DNA of 64,000 nt from assembly GCA_003313425.1 (NCBI GenBank), contig NHZP01000013.1, positions 496,001-560,000 of the forward strand, in the 5' to 3' direction. A program made the position numbers and the translations under genes. This stretch comes from Pseudopyrenochaeta lycopersici. Lineage: Eukaryota > Ascomycota > Dothideomycetes > Pleosporales > Pseudopyrenochaetaceae. Every line of letters begins with the position of its first letter. Position 1 is the stretch's first letter. The notes under the pieces are model-generated. The model was not told the origin of the DNA. It saw nothing but the letters and a program-made list of their open reading frames with translations, and ran no database searches. Positions 32,869 through 45,168 of the stretch are shown piece by piece.

Positions 32869-35047
32869 ATGGGGCAGGCACACTCGACAGGCGCTTCCGA
32901 TCCGCGCCTGCGCCGCAGAGCCCGGCCTGCGTCATGGGCGCCCTCGCTGCTGGGCCGGCCGTCCCAGCCTGAGCACGACAGCGTGCCCGAGCTGCTGCAC
33001 CGCGCCCACGACGCCTCGACGCCCCTCTCCCACACCAGAAACCCGTTCCACCGCTTCTCCTCGCACTTTGGGCGGCCCGATGCTGGACCACCAGCCGCCC
33101 ACGACTCTCCTCCCCGGCGTCCGCGCTCGCGGCTGATGCGGGCGCGCTCCTCGCTCAGTTCAATCACGGGCCTACTGCACAGCCGCCCCTCACTGCCTGC
33201 CCGCAACACCGAGCCCACGTACAATCTCGCCTCCTTCTCTGCAACCGACGCCGCGCCCTTCCCTCGCTCCGCCCTGAGACACTCGCCCACAGACCGCGGC
33301 CCCGTCCTCCCACGCCCCCAGATCCCCGCTCCAGATCTCGGCATCGACTTTGACCAGCTGCTCAGAAGCCACTCGCAGTCGGACCGCCCCGACACGCGGA
33401 GACCGCGCCCGCTGCCGCCCTTGAGCCCGCTGAGACGAGATGGACGGGCGCTCTCCATGCTCCCCTCGCAGCGCCGGCTACGCAACATGATCAGCCCCTC
33501 ACGCAGAAGGCGATCCTTGTGGCATGACGAAGACCACCTCGAGAACATTGAGCGGCTGCGGAGGGGCGAGGACCAGGCCGACGTGCTGTCACGTCTGCTC
33601 TCGCTTGCGGCAGCAGCAACAGCCGCCTCACTGGTGGGCGAAGACCACCAGGCAGCGACACGGGACGGCACCTTTGACACGTTCCTTCAGTCGCTGCAGA
33701 ACGGCAGTATCGCCTCGGCTTTGCGCGGCAATGAAGGCGGAGAAAGCGGCGATGCTGCAGGCGGGACCCCAGCGCCGCTCAACTTCTTCAGGATGTTCAG
33801 ATTCGGCACGTCTGCCGAGAGCAGGCGGAGCGACCGACTAGACAGTCGTGGCAGTGGCCAGGGAATCGACAGCCACGATGGCGACGAGGACTCCGAGGGC
33901 AGGATGGTGCCCATCATCATTGTTGGCATCCGATCCATCAGCCCAGGAGCGGGTGCAGGCCAGGATGACGGTAATATCCCGCCTTTCCTCGACGCCCTCT
34001 CGAGCTTCCCCACCCCTCCCACGTCCCCCGGCGACGCAGCCGATACTCTGCGTCCGCCACAAAATGGCACACGGTTTAGCCATCGCAGACGAGCCTCCAT
34101 GGGCGGCTTCAACTTCCCCTCCAACTATGACAGCCAAAGACATCACCGCGGGCATGCACAGGAGAGGCCGAGGCCGTGGTCATCACTCACAGACTCTCCC
34201 GCAGGTCCCCTCCCTCCTCCATCGACTCCTGCTACCACCTTGGGCTTGTCCGCTGAGCCGTCGGGCACGACCACTCCAGCCACTTCGACCTCGCCTCCCT
34301 CACCCACAAGCCAGTCTACAGCGCCGTCGCGACGAGATAGCTTCCGTAGGCCTGCTGGCTCAACTCTTGAGCCTACTGCGGAAGAGCCGCAGACGCACCA
34401 CCGCAACGCTCGACCACGACGTTTGAGCGAGTCGGATTTTACGAGATACGGCTCTGGTGCTCCCCGAAGGAGGGGCGTTGTCGAGCCTGACAACAACCCC
34501 GGAGAAGGCTCGAGGAGCTGGATCATCTACGTACTGGGCGGCAGCTACCCGGAGAACCACCCGATTCTCACTACGCCGAGCCTCTTCACTGACTCACCTA
34601 CCTACGAGGACATGATGCTGCTTTCGTCGATACTAGGCCCCGCAAAACCTCCAGTTGCAAGTGAAGAAGATGTGGCTTCTGCGCCCGGCCTCTTCAAGAT
34701 AAGAAATGTCTCTGGCACTCTTGTCGCTGAGGCTGTGGACGGCGACGAGGCGATTGATCTTGCCTCAGATGCTCGCTGCTTGGTCTGCTTGTGCGACTTT
34801 GAGACGGACGAGGAGGCGCGAAAATTGGTCAAGTGCGAACATCTGTTCCACAAGATCTGCATTGATCAGGTAAGCATGCTGGAAGCCTAGAGTTCAATTT
34901 ACAGCAAGCACTGACGCACGGCAGTGGTTAACGACCGGTCGGAACTCTTGTCCTCTGTGTAGAGGCGAGGGTGTTCACGAGACGAATGGAGACGATGTAG
35001 AATTAGCTGATATTGCTGGTACCACTCCCGAACAAGCGGCTATGTGA
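32869..35047 (+). CDS. RING-H2 finger protein, likely E3 ubiquitin ligase
   Basis: Two exons, 32869-34869 and 34925-35047, with a 55-nt intron, give 707 residues. The start MGQAHSTGASDPRLRRRARP puts Gly at position 2, a possible N-myristoylation site. Earlier in-frame ATGs at 32710 and 32749 exist but precede poorly coding-like sequence. Residues 1 to about 580 are disordered, rich in Ser, Pro and Arg. Short conserved segments are MVPIIIVGIRSISP and SWIIYVLGGSYPENHPILTT. The C-terminal RING-H2 finger is CLVCLCDFETDEEARKLVKC, then EHLFHKICIDQ, and, after the splice, WLTTGRNSCPLCRG (C3H2C3 pattern). RING fingers recruit E2 enzymes for ubiquitin transfer. The intron falls inside the finger, and removing it is essential. 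The target is unknown. Confidence 0.88.
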
Positions 35048-35863
35048 TTGCATTCCATCTCCTCGACATGCTATCTTCACTCATTTTTTCACATATACCC
35101 CGTTCTTACCCGTGTGGCGACACCATTTGCCATTGGGTATTCCGACGACCTTTCGTTAATCATGTCCGGGAGCGGCGACCCTTATGTCGCCGGTTCTCGT
35201 ACCTGTTCATTGGATAAGGAGCGTTATGGCGTAAAGCGATTTCCAGATCAGAAAGCAGGCATTTTAGCATTTTGGAGACGAGTGGGTTGGGGCTATCTTT
35301 GGGCAGCATATGAACGACTTCGACGACCACTTTTCTTGTGTATATGGGGTACGGACGGACCAGGAGCTTTCAACTAGGTACTACGTCTGGAGTAGGGCAG
35401 ACATGAAAAGCTGCCGTGCGGCGCAGCATAACGCTCTGTGCAGCAGTGGGGTATAATATAGCGAGAAATTCATTTCAAAAAAGTCAACGCTTCCTTGTCC
35501 TTGAGTCTTGTTGAACCTTTTGCTTTAGCTTTCCCGATCGGGGCATCCATTAAGGTCAAAGAAAGCTTTGCTGCCGAATCATTTGGCTTGGTAGAAACGA
35601 GGGTGTGCCGTATCGGGTACGCCAAGATGTGACGGATGTGACGGGACCGTGACGACAGGGAACTGGTCCCAGTGGGATTGTTGGGTTTCCAGGATAATGA
35701 AGCCACAGCCGTAGGCATCATTCGAGAAGGAACACTGGAGGGCTCATCCTGAAGCAGCCGGCCGGCTTTGCGTGATATAAGCCGCATTAGGGCGATGCCT
35801 GCTTCATGGTGGCCGTTGCGATGGAAAGTGCGACGCCCTTGTATTATGATTGCCAGTCAATAT

Positions 35864-35896
35864 GCGTATCTAGTGCGTATCTAGTGCGCATCTAGT
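35864..35896. repeat. 11-bp tandem repeat, three copies
   Basis: Three contiguous copies of an 11-bp unit (GCGTATCTAGT; the third has C in place of T at position 4). Confidence 0.85.
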
Positions 35897-35934
35897 GCGC
35901 GTTGGAAGGCGGGATTTTTGGGTAAATATGTCAA

Positions 35935-35949
35935 GGGGGGGGGGGGGGG
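35935..35949. repeat. Run of 15 G
   Basis: Homopolymer of 15 G. Homopolymers are assembly-sensitive, so length may be wrong. It could form a G-quadruplex. Confidence 0.8.
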
Positions 35950-38900
35950 TAGAGAGAGCCGTGGGCTCGGACAGCTTCATTTCCGTTTAGCAAGCTTTTC
36001 TGGTCTTCTCCCAATAGGTATGCTCGATAAAACCAGGAGACGGAACGAAGCCGTGGCGGTAGGGATATGTTGTCTTTGGTAGGAAAGAGAGCTTTGACGA
36101 GAGTGAAATGGCCTCAGGAAATTAGCAGTGTGTTCCTCAGCTGGAGGCACTCTCTAGCATTGCTATTGTGCTTGACTGATATGGAAGCTCGGAGAAGGAT
36201 AAACTGGTAGAGAATGATATTGGTACTGGGTACTAGGATATAGCGAGAGTCTCTCTCCTTGTCGGGCTATGCCAGCAAAGCTAACTAATCAATTATCTTG
36301 TGTTAGACCTTGGTGTTAGTTTTCTCGGAAATGAGGTCGCTGATTTTGGCAGAAACGATAGCTGTGAATAAGGAAGATGCATCACATCTTAGATTTATCG
36401 AACGCACATGGCGACACCTTGGACTAATTCGTTCCCGCTGCGAATGCGAGCTGTAGATGGTTCGGCGACTAAGTTGTGAAATGAGCAATTGTCAACATGC
36501 CTCTCTTTTCAGACTAGGTTTGCTCGGATGGCGTTAATGCTGGCAGCATGCACCAGTGCCGTGGATCTGCAGGGTTATTTCACAATTACACATCATGCGC
36601 CCGCAAGCAAGCAGACAAGGGGAGTGCAATCACTGACAGTGTGCAAAGTCTAAACTCAGTCTTGTTCGGCCGGCTAAAAGAAAGACGAGGTATGACCCCG
36701 CAGTTCTGTCGGTTCGGGTACCAAGCATGAAGTTGCACAAGTAGGAAACTGCAGGTGGGCGGCGGCAACGGAGAGTTTCAACGTTAATCTTGTCTGTTTC
36801 ATGCCCGATCGCTGGGTCTTGCAGAAGGCATCAACCCTGTGCTCTACACGTGGGCTCCACTGCCACGGATCTGTGCATGTTGGATTCGAAGACGCCGTCG
36901 TCTAATCTTAGAACAAGGCGGCGGCCACCCCACACGCTACCTCATAATCTGCCGTGCTTTTCATTACAGGTAACAATGCAAGCCACCAGCACCGCGCGGT
37001 CCGCAGTCGGCGTCCACTTGACTGCCTTGGAAGATGCGACGTGATTTGCGAAAATGCGAACCTTGAAGGTTTCGTCAAACGGGGTACAGCATGACGAGAC
37101 CTCATTCAGCAGATGATATCTGAAATGTGCAAAGCAGGTGGCCTGTTGTGTCAATCAACGACAGGCGCACTAGGCCCACCACTTTGCATGACGTACAGAA
37201 CGGCACGGGTCACCTTGCCGCTTCATCAAACGTCCACCAGTCAGCTGCTGCCGGAAGTGAAATTACAGCAGCCCGATATGCCATGCCCTGAACAGGGCTC
37301 AACTCGACATGTGTAAGGTCTCACTGTCTTGCAGGGGAGTGGGCATTCCTGTGACGGTATCAGCCCAACTCAATTCACCCTGCCCCAATCTTTCAGTTGC
37401 TGAGAAGCTCAATATGGCTGACGATGCCTGCTTCCTAACCTGTGCTGCATGAACCAGCACGGCTTCAGCGATGCTTTGTATCCCCGACCAAGAGACGGGT
37501 CCGCACCTGACATGCAGCGCCCAACCATGTGCGCGAGGGAGCAGGCTGGACAATTCAAATCATGTCTCTCTGTGTTATTGCACCAATCTTGCTGCATTAT
37601 GCTAACACTATTGTCGGCGTGCACGCGGTCGTGGCGCTTCCAAAGTCTTGGAAGGAGGCAAGTGGGACCCATAGCCCACTGGCATCACGGGACAGAGAGT
37701 CGGGGTGGCTGGAGGTAGGATATCTTGAATTGGCTAGCAGTCAACGCCGCGTTCTTCTCGAACCTGGATCCGTCTTCTTCGTCCAAGGGTGCCGTTGACT
37801 CAGAGCAATGGAGGGCAGGGCATGGCATGGCTGGCTAATTTGTGAGCTGGCCAGCTAGCCGTTTTGGTTGAACTGGTATATCGATTTGATATCTTCCTAA
37901 CAGGCACATTGATGAGGCTGGAAAGTTTGAAAAGGATGCCACCGGGCGATTGCACTGCATCATGCATCGGGGCATTGGCCAATTCGGGAGTGTGGATTCA
38001 CGGGAGCCCGTGGATATAGAAGCCCTGACCCTATACTCAACGGCGCCCTCGTGCAGGATTGAGTAAGGGGATTCCAATGTGGCGCGTTCAAGTACGAGGA
38101 CTAAGTCTGACTGCTGCTTGCAGTGCAACATGCTGCCTCGTCGCCGAGCACGTTATTCGCTGCCTGGCGGTCGCCCCACACTGGCCTCACTCAACCAGTG
38201 TGGTGTAGGGGGAGGTCAGAGCGGCGTCGCAGTCGTCTGCTGCTGGGCCCACGACCGTGTGCTGCAACGGCGATCCATGGACTCCACCGACGGCAAGTGA
38301 CTAAGGGCAAGAACGGCCGTCAGCGGGCGCCGAAAGAAGTTGACAGGCGGGATCATCGGCGGGGATGTGTAGAAAAGTGGCCCTATACGGCATCTTGGAG
38401 CGAGGGTTCCGGGATCAGGCCCTTTTCTGCTCCCCCAGACTTCTCTCCGTTAGATCTTGTCGCAGTGGGCCGTTTTGGCACGGTTGTCAATAACGATGCG
38501 CTCCAGCTACACCCATGGCTGCGCGGAAGGCGGAAACGTTTAGCACAAGTGCACGGCCAGGGAGGGCTGGCAGCAAAGTCGGCGCTTGCTTTTTTTTCGT
38601 TCACTGCACCCTGGCCGCTGGCGCAGACGTTTGATGAACACTCAGACTGTCCGTTCCTGGCATCCAGCATTGCTTCTTTGTCCGATCTAGACAGTTGGCT
38701 TCTGGCGCGGGCTAATTCAGACACGGCCTCTGGCTGCGGCTGCCGTGCTCCTTCTTCGTCGTCCAGTTTCAGACTGGCTCTGCATCCGCCTCCATTGTCA
38801 GCAGCTGTGTTGCGCCGCATCCAATCCACCTTGCTCCGTGGTGGGACTGGACCTGTCGAGACTCGATCGCGCATTTAAAGCTTGCTGCTCGGTCCTGGCA

Positions 38901-39172
38901 AGGGACCATCGCCCGCACCAAACTCGGCGTGCAGCAACCCTCAACGGACAGGCGCAAACCTCAAGCCAACCCTATGTGCCATCAAGCACGTTCCTCGCGC
39001 TCTCAAGTCTCCGTACCTGAGAACCCTGCGGAGCCATTGTCAAACAAGCGCGATCGCCCTCGAATCCCTGCAGCCCTCGACCTTGAATGACGTTGATCCT
39101 GTTGCGGCAAGCATACCGTCACCAACCGCTACCACTCCACGACTGCCATTTTCCCCTCGCTGCAGTCACGCC

Positions 39173-41735
39173 ATGTCTGGATACTATCCCTCAGGCCACA
39201 ACATCCCACCTCAGTACTACAGCCTCGACTCCAATGCCAGCCCAGCCCCAAACAGCCAACATGCCCCGCCAACCATGATTCCACATGGCTCCTATGCCCC
39301 AGCACTGCCAGACAACCCATTCCGCCCGGGAGTCCCTGGGCCCTTTGTGCAATACACCGAACCTCTTGTCCAGCCAAACTATGCTGACCCGTACGACGAC
39401 ATGTCTGGGCCCATGGGCCCAGCCCAAGCCGGCAATGCCCGCGCCCGGAGAAGACCTGCGCCCGGCGAGCAAGTGAAGCATCGCAGAACTCGCAGCGGCT
39501 GCTTCACCTGCAGACAACGGAGAGTCAAGGTGATTTGACCGCTACTTCCCAGCCCGTGTGAGTGCCTGCTGATGCGTGACAGTGCGACGAGAACCACCCT
39601 GTGTGTGAGCGTAAGTACCTGCTTCTTGCCCCTCCCCTGCAAGCAGCCGTTTAACATGGTCGCCAACAGGATGCCGCAAGGGCAATCGAGAGTGTGTCTA
39701 CCCGGACACGCAATCCAGTCAAAAGTCGGCTCGCACTGGGTCCAGGTTGGGCAAATCATCGTCCGTCGACGGCGCTTCGTCCCCAGAGGACCATGAAGAG
39801 GATGGCCAAGACCGTTTGCCCGCTATCCTCGATGATGATGAGGACGACGATGATGAATTTGACGATGATTTCATGTCCAAGAGCCAAGACCTACGCGACT
39901 CTTCTCACACTCCTGCTTCAACCCTCGACCATAGCACATCACCATCTACTGAGGCTTCTTCCACAGTGCCGCCTACCGCACGCCCACCACTCTCGCGGAA
40001 AGGTAGTGCGCAGGCTACAAAGACCGGCCCAGCAGCCAAAAGCACTTCGCCAACTGCTCGAGATCTCCAATTCTACCTTAACTACTTCCAGACTCACATG
40101 TCCATCCATCACTATTCGCTCAAGCGCGATTCCCACAACTTTCTCAAAGGCGAGTTTCTCGCTCGGGCCATGAAATTCGAGCCTCTGAAGTACGCGGTAG
40201 CCGGCTATGCAGCCTATTTCCACACTCTCTCCCAGCCAGATGGCCGCATCTCCACTTTCCTCCAATTCTACAATGAGTCCGTCTCAAGACTGCGATTATC
40301 GATTACGAAGAATAAGAAACAAGGGCTCGCCACCTTCCTCACCATACTGCAGCTCGCAAGCATCGAGGTAGGGGAAATTTTCTTTGCGTCTGAGCCTTGT
40401 ACTGCGCTAATGCAATGCTTCAGGAAATGCTCGGTGATTGGGTCAATCTCATGGGCCATCAGAAAGCTGCCTTCGAAATGCTCACTCGATTGTACACGCC
40501 ACAGAGCATCACACAGTCCGACTTTCTTCTCAAAGTCATTTTGTGGTACATTCGATTCGACTTATTTGTCGGCTTTCAGTCAGGCGGAGAAGCCGTGCTT
40601 GGTCGAGACTGGTACGAGGCAGTGCACGAATGCTACGTGCAAAAAGTACGCGAAAACCCCGACGACATTGGCATGAAGTACGAAGAGCGCTTTGCTTATT
40701 CGCGGCTGGTTGCAAAGGACTCGAATGATCTGTTTGCACGAACTGGCAAAGGGCTCATTAGACCTCAAGACTTCATGGCACAGCTCCCGATACTGAAGGA
40801 GAAAGTCGAAACTCTCGAGCAGAATCTCGGTTCCGTGCTCATGAACAACACTCACAAGGTCAAGTACATTCAAGGAGAACCGGATCCAGACGACATCGTC
40901 AATCCATATGAAGCGAATGTCATTTGGGGCGGATCGTTATGGACTTCGAACTTCCTTTGCCTAGATATATGGGGCATTGTCTTCATGTACAATATCTCGG
41001 CGTCGATGGCTCTAAAACAACCACTTAATCCAGAGGTGACCCGGCTGGCATACAAAGCGGTACAAGTCTTTGAAGCAATGTGTGCATATCCCGAAGCGCC
41101 ACCTGGAGTGCTCATTGAAGCGCAGGTCTGCTTCGCAATCGCAACGCTGTTCCTGCCTAAAGACGCAAAGACTGTGTGGTCGATTCGTCGGACTTTTGCC
41201 AAGATAGAAGCAGCAGGGTAGGTGTTTTTCATCATTCGTCGGTTTGTGAAGACGGTGGCGTTTTGGGGGTTTCGTTGTAAATCCACAAATCCAGGCCTGG
41301 CTATCATTACTGGGCGAATGTGGTATCTGGACAGTGCTAACACAATCACGCAGTTACATTTACTCCGACGTCCTCCGCAATCGTATGCTTGAGTCAATGG
41401 GTGCGGGCCCGACTGACTGGTGGCTGCCGAACGATGAAGCGTGTCCGCCCATAATCCGGTCGATCAAAGATTTCATCAAAGACCGCACGACCGCACCCAA
41501 AGATCAGGTTTCCAACGACCTGCGGGAGATGAGGGGCATCTTCAGCTCCATGACCATCTCTGATTCGCCCCCTTCAGATAGTATGACAGTTACAAGTGCG
41601 GACAGCTTTGGCGCTATGAGCATACCAGGGTCGGAGATGTATAGCTCGCCGGACTGGGCATCGGGGTATGGCAGCGATCGCAAGCTGTCAAATGCAGAGG
41701 CGTACATATCGGGTTCGCAGTACTCTGCGCAATAG
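39173..41735 (+). CDS. Zn2Cys6 fungal transcription factor
   Basis: Five exons (39173-39529, 39583-39610, 39670-40367, 40424-41217, 41354-41735; introns 53, 59, 56 and 136 nt) give 752 residues. The N-terminal 110 residues are Pro-rich and disordered. The binuclear cluster spans exons 1-3: SGCFTCRQRRVK, CDENHPVCER, CRKGNRECVYPD, giving six Cys in the CX2CX6CX6CX2CX6C pattern. An acidic patch (DDDEDDDDEFDDDF) follows. A middle domain (DLQFYLNYFQTHMSIHHYSL) is typical of Zn2Cys6 regulators. The 28-nt second exon is needed to complete the cluster, a strong check. It binds DNA and regulates transcription. The target pathway is not apparent. The long 5' region suggests complex control. Start chosen at the first ATG with a plausible N-terminus. 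Confidence 0.92.
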
Positions 41736-42405
41736 GCTCGGCATACCAACCTTCATCACGAGTCAAGAGTTCGTGTGTCGATGACACGTATGTAAAGCGC
41801 AAGTTTCCCCGGATGGCGGATGCATTCATCTCAGCACATGGCATCGGAAACGCTCTAATCAGCCCTGATGTGCTCGACTGCCGGGGCAAACGCGGTCCCG
41901 AGTGGCGTTTGGTGGTACATGGAGCGACAGATATAGGACGGCTTGCAGCGTGCCGCACGTCTGGCACACAAGCGCTATTTGCATAGAACGGTCTTGCAGC
42001 AAACTGAGACGGAAGAGGAAGAATGGAACGAGGGACTTTGGCGATGCGGTGGGACATTTGCTGCGCTGCTGCACGTTAGTTTCAACGTCTGGCCAAGGCA
42101 GTGTTGCTGGCGGCGAATGCAAGATAGCCGCAAGGGAGAGGCATGGACATGGGGGTGCAGACTCTTAAAAAAAATGATGACAGGCTATAGTCAGGTCAGG
42201 CGTACATGAGATGGCAAGAGCGAGATACCCAAGGGACAAGATATGGTTAGGGCGCACGGGCGGTCAATATTGTCGTCTGCACAACGTCTCTCGTCGGCGA
42301 GTGGGGACATTTGATTCATGTTTTGTTTACATTATCGACCAGCCAGAGTGCTGTGTCGTTTGTGTGTGTATACTTATTATGTATACAAAGCCTGTTGGGT
42401 ACATG

Positions 42406-42458
<53 letters not shown>

Positions 42459-42773
42459 ATACTTATTATGTATGCAAAGCCAGTTGCTGTACATGGTTGT
42501 TGACATTTCAGCGCCGGCAGCGGGCATCAACAGGATAGAGCATAGCAAGATAGCAGCATAACTTGTAATCATGTATGTGACAGTTGCTCGCTCGGCCAAG
42601 AAGAACTGGTTCTCGTTCGGTGGTCGCGGAGTAGGTGGCGTCGATTCCGGGCTAGTGCGATGCAGGGATGGCTGCGCTCAACACATGAAAGCTTCAAAGC
42701 AACGACGACGGCTCGCCGAAACCCACGTCAGACCAGGATCCAGTTGCGGGACACGTCGCGCACACAACCAGCA
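41736..42773. other. Intergenic with TG microsatellite
   Basis: About 1 kb between the Zn2Cys6 and BAR genes. Its main feature is the (TG)n tract at 42408-42457 with duplicated flanks. Frames here are low complexity. Confidence 0.6.
42361..42495. repeat. (TG)25 microsatellite with duplicated flanks
   Basis: The TG tract is at 42408-42457. The sequence left of it (42361-42405) and right of it (42450-42495) are near-identical copies: both read TACTTATTATGTAT, then a CAAAGCC block and a TACATG end. This suggests duplication of a roughly 45-bp unit with the repeat expanding between or inside copies. Likely variable between strains. Confidence 0.85.
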
Positions 42774-44146
42774 ATGGAGAATCTCGGCAAGATCTCAGCT
42801 TTCGGAAAGAACATTTCGTACGCTTGTCCCCTAGGCGTCTGGCTGGGATTGCGCAGCTCGAGACATGCTGACCAGGCTTCAACAGCGCTTCCTTCACGCC
42901 ATGGGCCGCCAGGACGCAGCAGTATGTCAAGGAGCAGGTGGGCCAGGTCGAGGACAAGGTGCGACTCCCCCAAGCGCTTGCGGCTTCACCATGGCCGGCC
43001 ATGCCTGGAAACACTGACACAGCCCGTGGCAGACGCAACTGCCTCCCGACTACATTGAGCTGGAGAAGCGCGTCGACGCGCTGAAGAAGGTGCACACGAC
43101 CATGCTCCAAGTCACGTACGCCCCTCCACCTTCTTGCCCCCTGCGTCGTTGTTGCCCCCCTCCCGTCTAACCCGCTGCCTGGTCCAGCTCGCAGTACGCC
43201 AACGAGGCCTACGACTACCCGGCCAACCTGCGCGAGTCCTTCAACGACCTCGGCCGCACCGTCTCGGAGAAGGTCAACCTCCTCTCCTCGGCCACCTCCC
43301 CCGCCGAGGCCCAGGCCGCGCTGACAGCACCGCCCTCTGCAAAGCCGCAGCCCAAGACGTTCAGCCATGCCGTCGCCCGCGCCGCGCTCAACGCCTCGCA
43401 TATGCTCACCTCGGAGCAGACGGGCTCCAGCGAGGACCCGCTTGCAACTGCCCTCGAGAAATACGCCATCGCCAGCGAGAAGGTCGGTGAGGCTCGTCTC
43501 GCCCAGGATGCCCAGATTCAATCCCGCTTCCTCACCGGCTGGAGCACCACACTGAACACCAACATCCAGTTTGCCACGCGTGCGCGCAAGGCGGTCGAGA
43601 ACTCGCGGTTGAGCCTCGACGCCACCAAGGCCGGCGCAAAGGGCCCTGCCTTTACGCTGCCGGGCCAGGCTGGCCGCAAGGACGGCGTCGAAGAGGACCT
43701 AAGCGAAGAGGCGAGGGCCAGGATTGAGCAGGCCGAAGATGAGTTTGTTGGACAGACCGAGGAGGCTGTCGGTGTCATGAAGAATGTGAGTTGACCCTTG
43801 TTCGGCAAGCAGCACCAGAGCAGACAAAGAGACAAGCTAACATGGTGAAAAAAGGTCCTCGACACCCCTGAGCCCCTCCGCAACCTCGCCGACCTGATCG
43901 CCGCCCAACTTGAGTACCATAAGAAGGCATACGAGATCCTATCGGAGCTGGCTCCCGTCGTTGATCAGCTTCAGGTCGAACAGGAGGTGCGTAGACATCA
44001 GTCCTCTGATTTCTAAGTCTGCATTCATCGTCCAATCGCCTTTGCTTGCCCTATCTGATGCTTGTTTGCAGCAAAAGTATCGGAACCCCAACTGATGCAT
44101 TGTGACATGACAGGCTAGTTACCGCAAGGCTCGTGAGGAGCTCTAA
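42774..44146 (+). CDS. GVP36: BAR-domain protein, Gvp36-like
   Basis: Six exons (42774-42817, 42886-42958, 43033-43115, 43188-43785, 43855-43986, 44114-44146) give 320 residues. The N-terminus MENLGKISAFGKNIS joins to ASFTPWAARTQQYVKEQVGQ, then TQLPPDYIELEKRVDALKKV and SQYANEAYDYPANLRESFND. This is the conserved start of the Gvp36-type BAR family. The middle and C-terminal parts are long helices (ARAALNASHMLTSEQTGSSE, IEQAEDEFVGQTEEAVGVMK, LADLIAAQLEYHKKAYEILS). BAR domains form banana-shaped dimers that bend membranes. Yeast Gvp36 acts in Golgi-vesicle and endocytic traffic. In exon 2, the acceptor at 42884-42885 rather than the one 10 nt upstream keeps frame. All junctions are phase-consistent. 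Confidence 0.9.
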
Positions 44147-44460
44147 CTCTGCACCGAGGAAATTACATGGTTCGCGTGCAACAAGCAGAGCGTGGGCGGA
44201 ATGGTCGTGTTTGTTTGTCTCATTGTCTCGCCTGCAAGACTTACCCAAGTCGCACTTTTAAAAAGTGGGGTTTGCAGGAACTGGGTGATGCTCGTTTGAA
44301 CCAAACTTTTTTTTAGACGTTTTTTTAGTGCCTGCTATCTTTTGGATGGGTTCTTCTATCTACTTCGTTCAGGCTCAGATCCAACTACTAGTTGAATATC
44401 TACTTTGACACTTTGGTTACTGTCTTTTGCAAAGTTTGCATTCTACTTGCAGTTCGCAGG
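44147..44460. other. Intergenic between convergent genes
   Basis: 314 bp, T-rich near 44300-44330. 3' flanks of the BAR and GGCT-like genes. No feature recognised. Confidence 0.5.
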
Positions 44461-45168
44461 TTACTTGAATACTCCAGACTCATCCCTGAACTGCGCTGCC
44501 TGCTTGGCTGCAAACTCCTCCATGCTCTTCCTTCCCTCCCCTTTCTCCTCGGGAATGTACTTGCGCATAACATCCGTCACATACTCTTTCGGCACGCCCA
44601 TCTTCACCGCGTCAGCGATTCCTTGGTTCATCCGGTGCACATACTCCTTCCGTGGCTCGTCAGGCGTTATGCGCTTGCGGTCTATGTAGACAAGCATGTC
44701 TTTGCTTGTTGTTGGAGGCTCCGAGATGTCAACCTTTCGGCCTGTTGCTGAAGACCAGAAATCGCAGCAAAGGTTTTCTTTGGTGTAGGCTATGGGTACG
44801 CCTTCATTCTTATCCAATCTCCGTTCATCCTCTTTCTCCAAAGAGTAGACCAGGCCGAAGACTACATTGTCGAATTCCCCCTCCCCCTCTTCTCGTTCAA
44901 GCACTACCCATTCCTCTCTATCGTCTTCTCCCGCACTGACGCTTGCTCGCTCTTTCTCGTTTATCTCGACGACATTGGCATACCCGCGATCATTGATGAT
45001 CCACCGGTAGTTCCTCAGGCGCGCGATGCCGAGATACTGCGATGTTGGGCATCGGATGTGCATTTGGTGAAGCCAAAGATTAGAGCCATAGCCAAAGTAA
45101 ATGGTTGATACAAGGCCAGACGAGGTTTTCGAAGTATTTGGAGCTGGCAAGTGATTGAGAGACGTCAT
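44461..45168 (-). CDS. Gamma-glutamylcyclotransferase-like protein
   Basis: A single exon of 235 residues. The N-terminal motif IYFGYGSNLWLHQM is the hallmark of the GGCT fold, the YGSNL substrate-binding loop. Next comes the strand CPTSQYLGIARLRNYRWIIN, then VVFGLVYSLEKEDERRLDKN, with acidic linkers (ASVSAGEDDREEWVVLEREE) inserted in the middle. The C-terminal helix (YVTDVMRKYIPEEKG) is conserved in fungal members. Enzymes of this fold release 5-oxoproline from gamma-glutamyl peptides. Some members act on other substrates, so the reaction is inferred. No signal peptide, so likely cytosolic. The ATG at 45168 gives the full conserved N-terminus. Confidence 0.85.
   Translation of the reverse strand: MTSLNHLPAPNTSKTSSGLVSTIYFGYGSNLWLHQMHIRCPTSQYLGIARLRNYRWIINDRGYANVVEINEKERASVSAGEDDREEWVVLEREEGEGEFDNVVFGLVYSLEKEDERRLDKNEGVPIAYTKENLCCDFWSSATGRKVDISEPPTTSKDMLVYIDRKRITPDEPRKEYVHRMNQGIADAVKMGVPKEYVTDVMRKYIPEEKGEGRKSMEEFAAKQAAQFRDESGVFK

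Larger units (their letters stand above)
35048..39172. other. Long gene-free region upstream of Zn2Cys6 gene
   Basis: About 4.1 kb. It contains an 11-bp direct repeat in three copies (35864-35896) and a run of 15 G (35935-35949). Many short frames exist from 37 to 39 kb, including 38123-38878 (plus) and 38383-38874 (minus), but they overlap each other and none has a motif. It may carry the distal promoter or a long 5' leader of the Zn2Cys6 regulator. Nothing is called as a gene. Confidence 0.5.

Noticed and set aside
32862..33680. 272-codon minus-strand frame
   Set aside because: Antisense to the RING gene's disordered N-terminal part; no motif.
38123..38878. 251-codon plus frame and overlapping 163-codon minus frame
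   Set aside because: They overlap on opposite strands in GC-rich sequence where long chance frames are expected; neither has a domain or clear start context.
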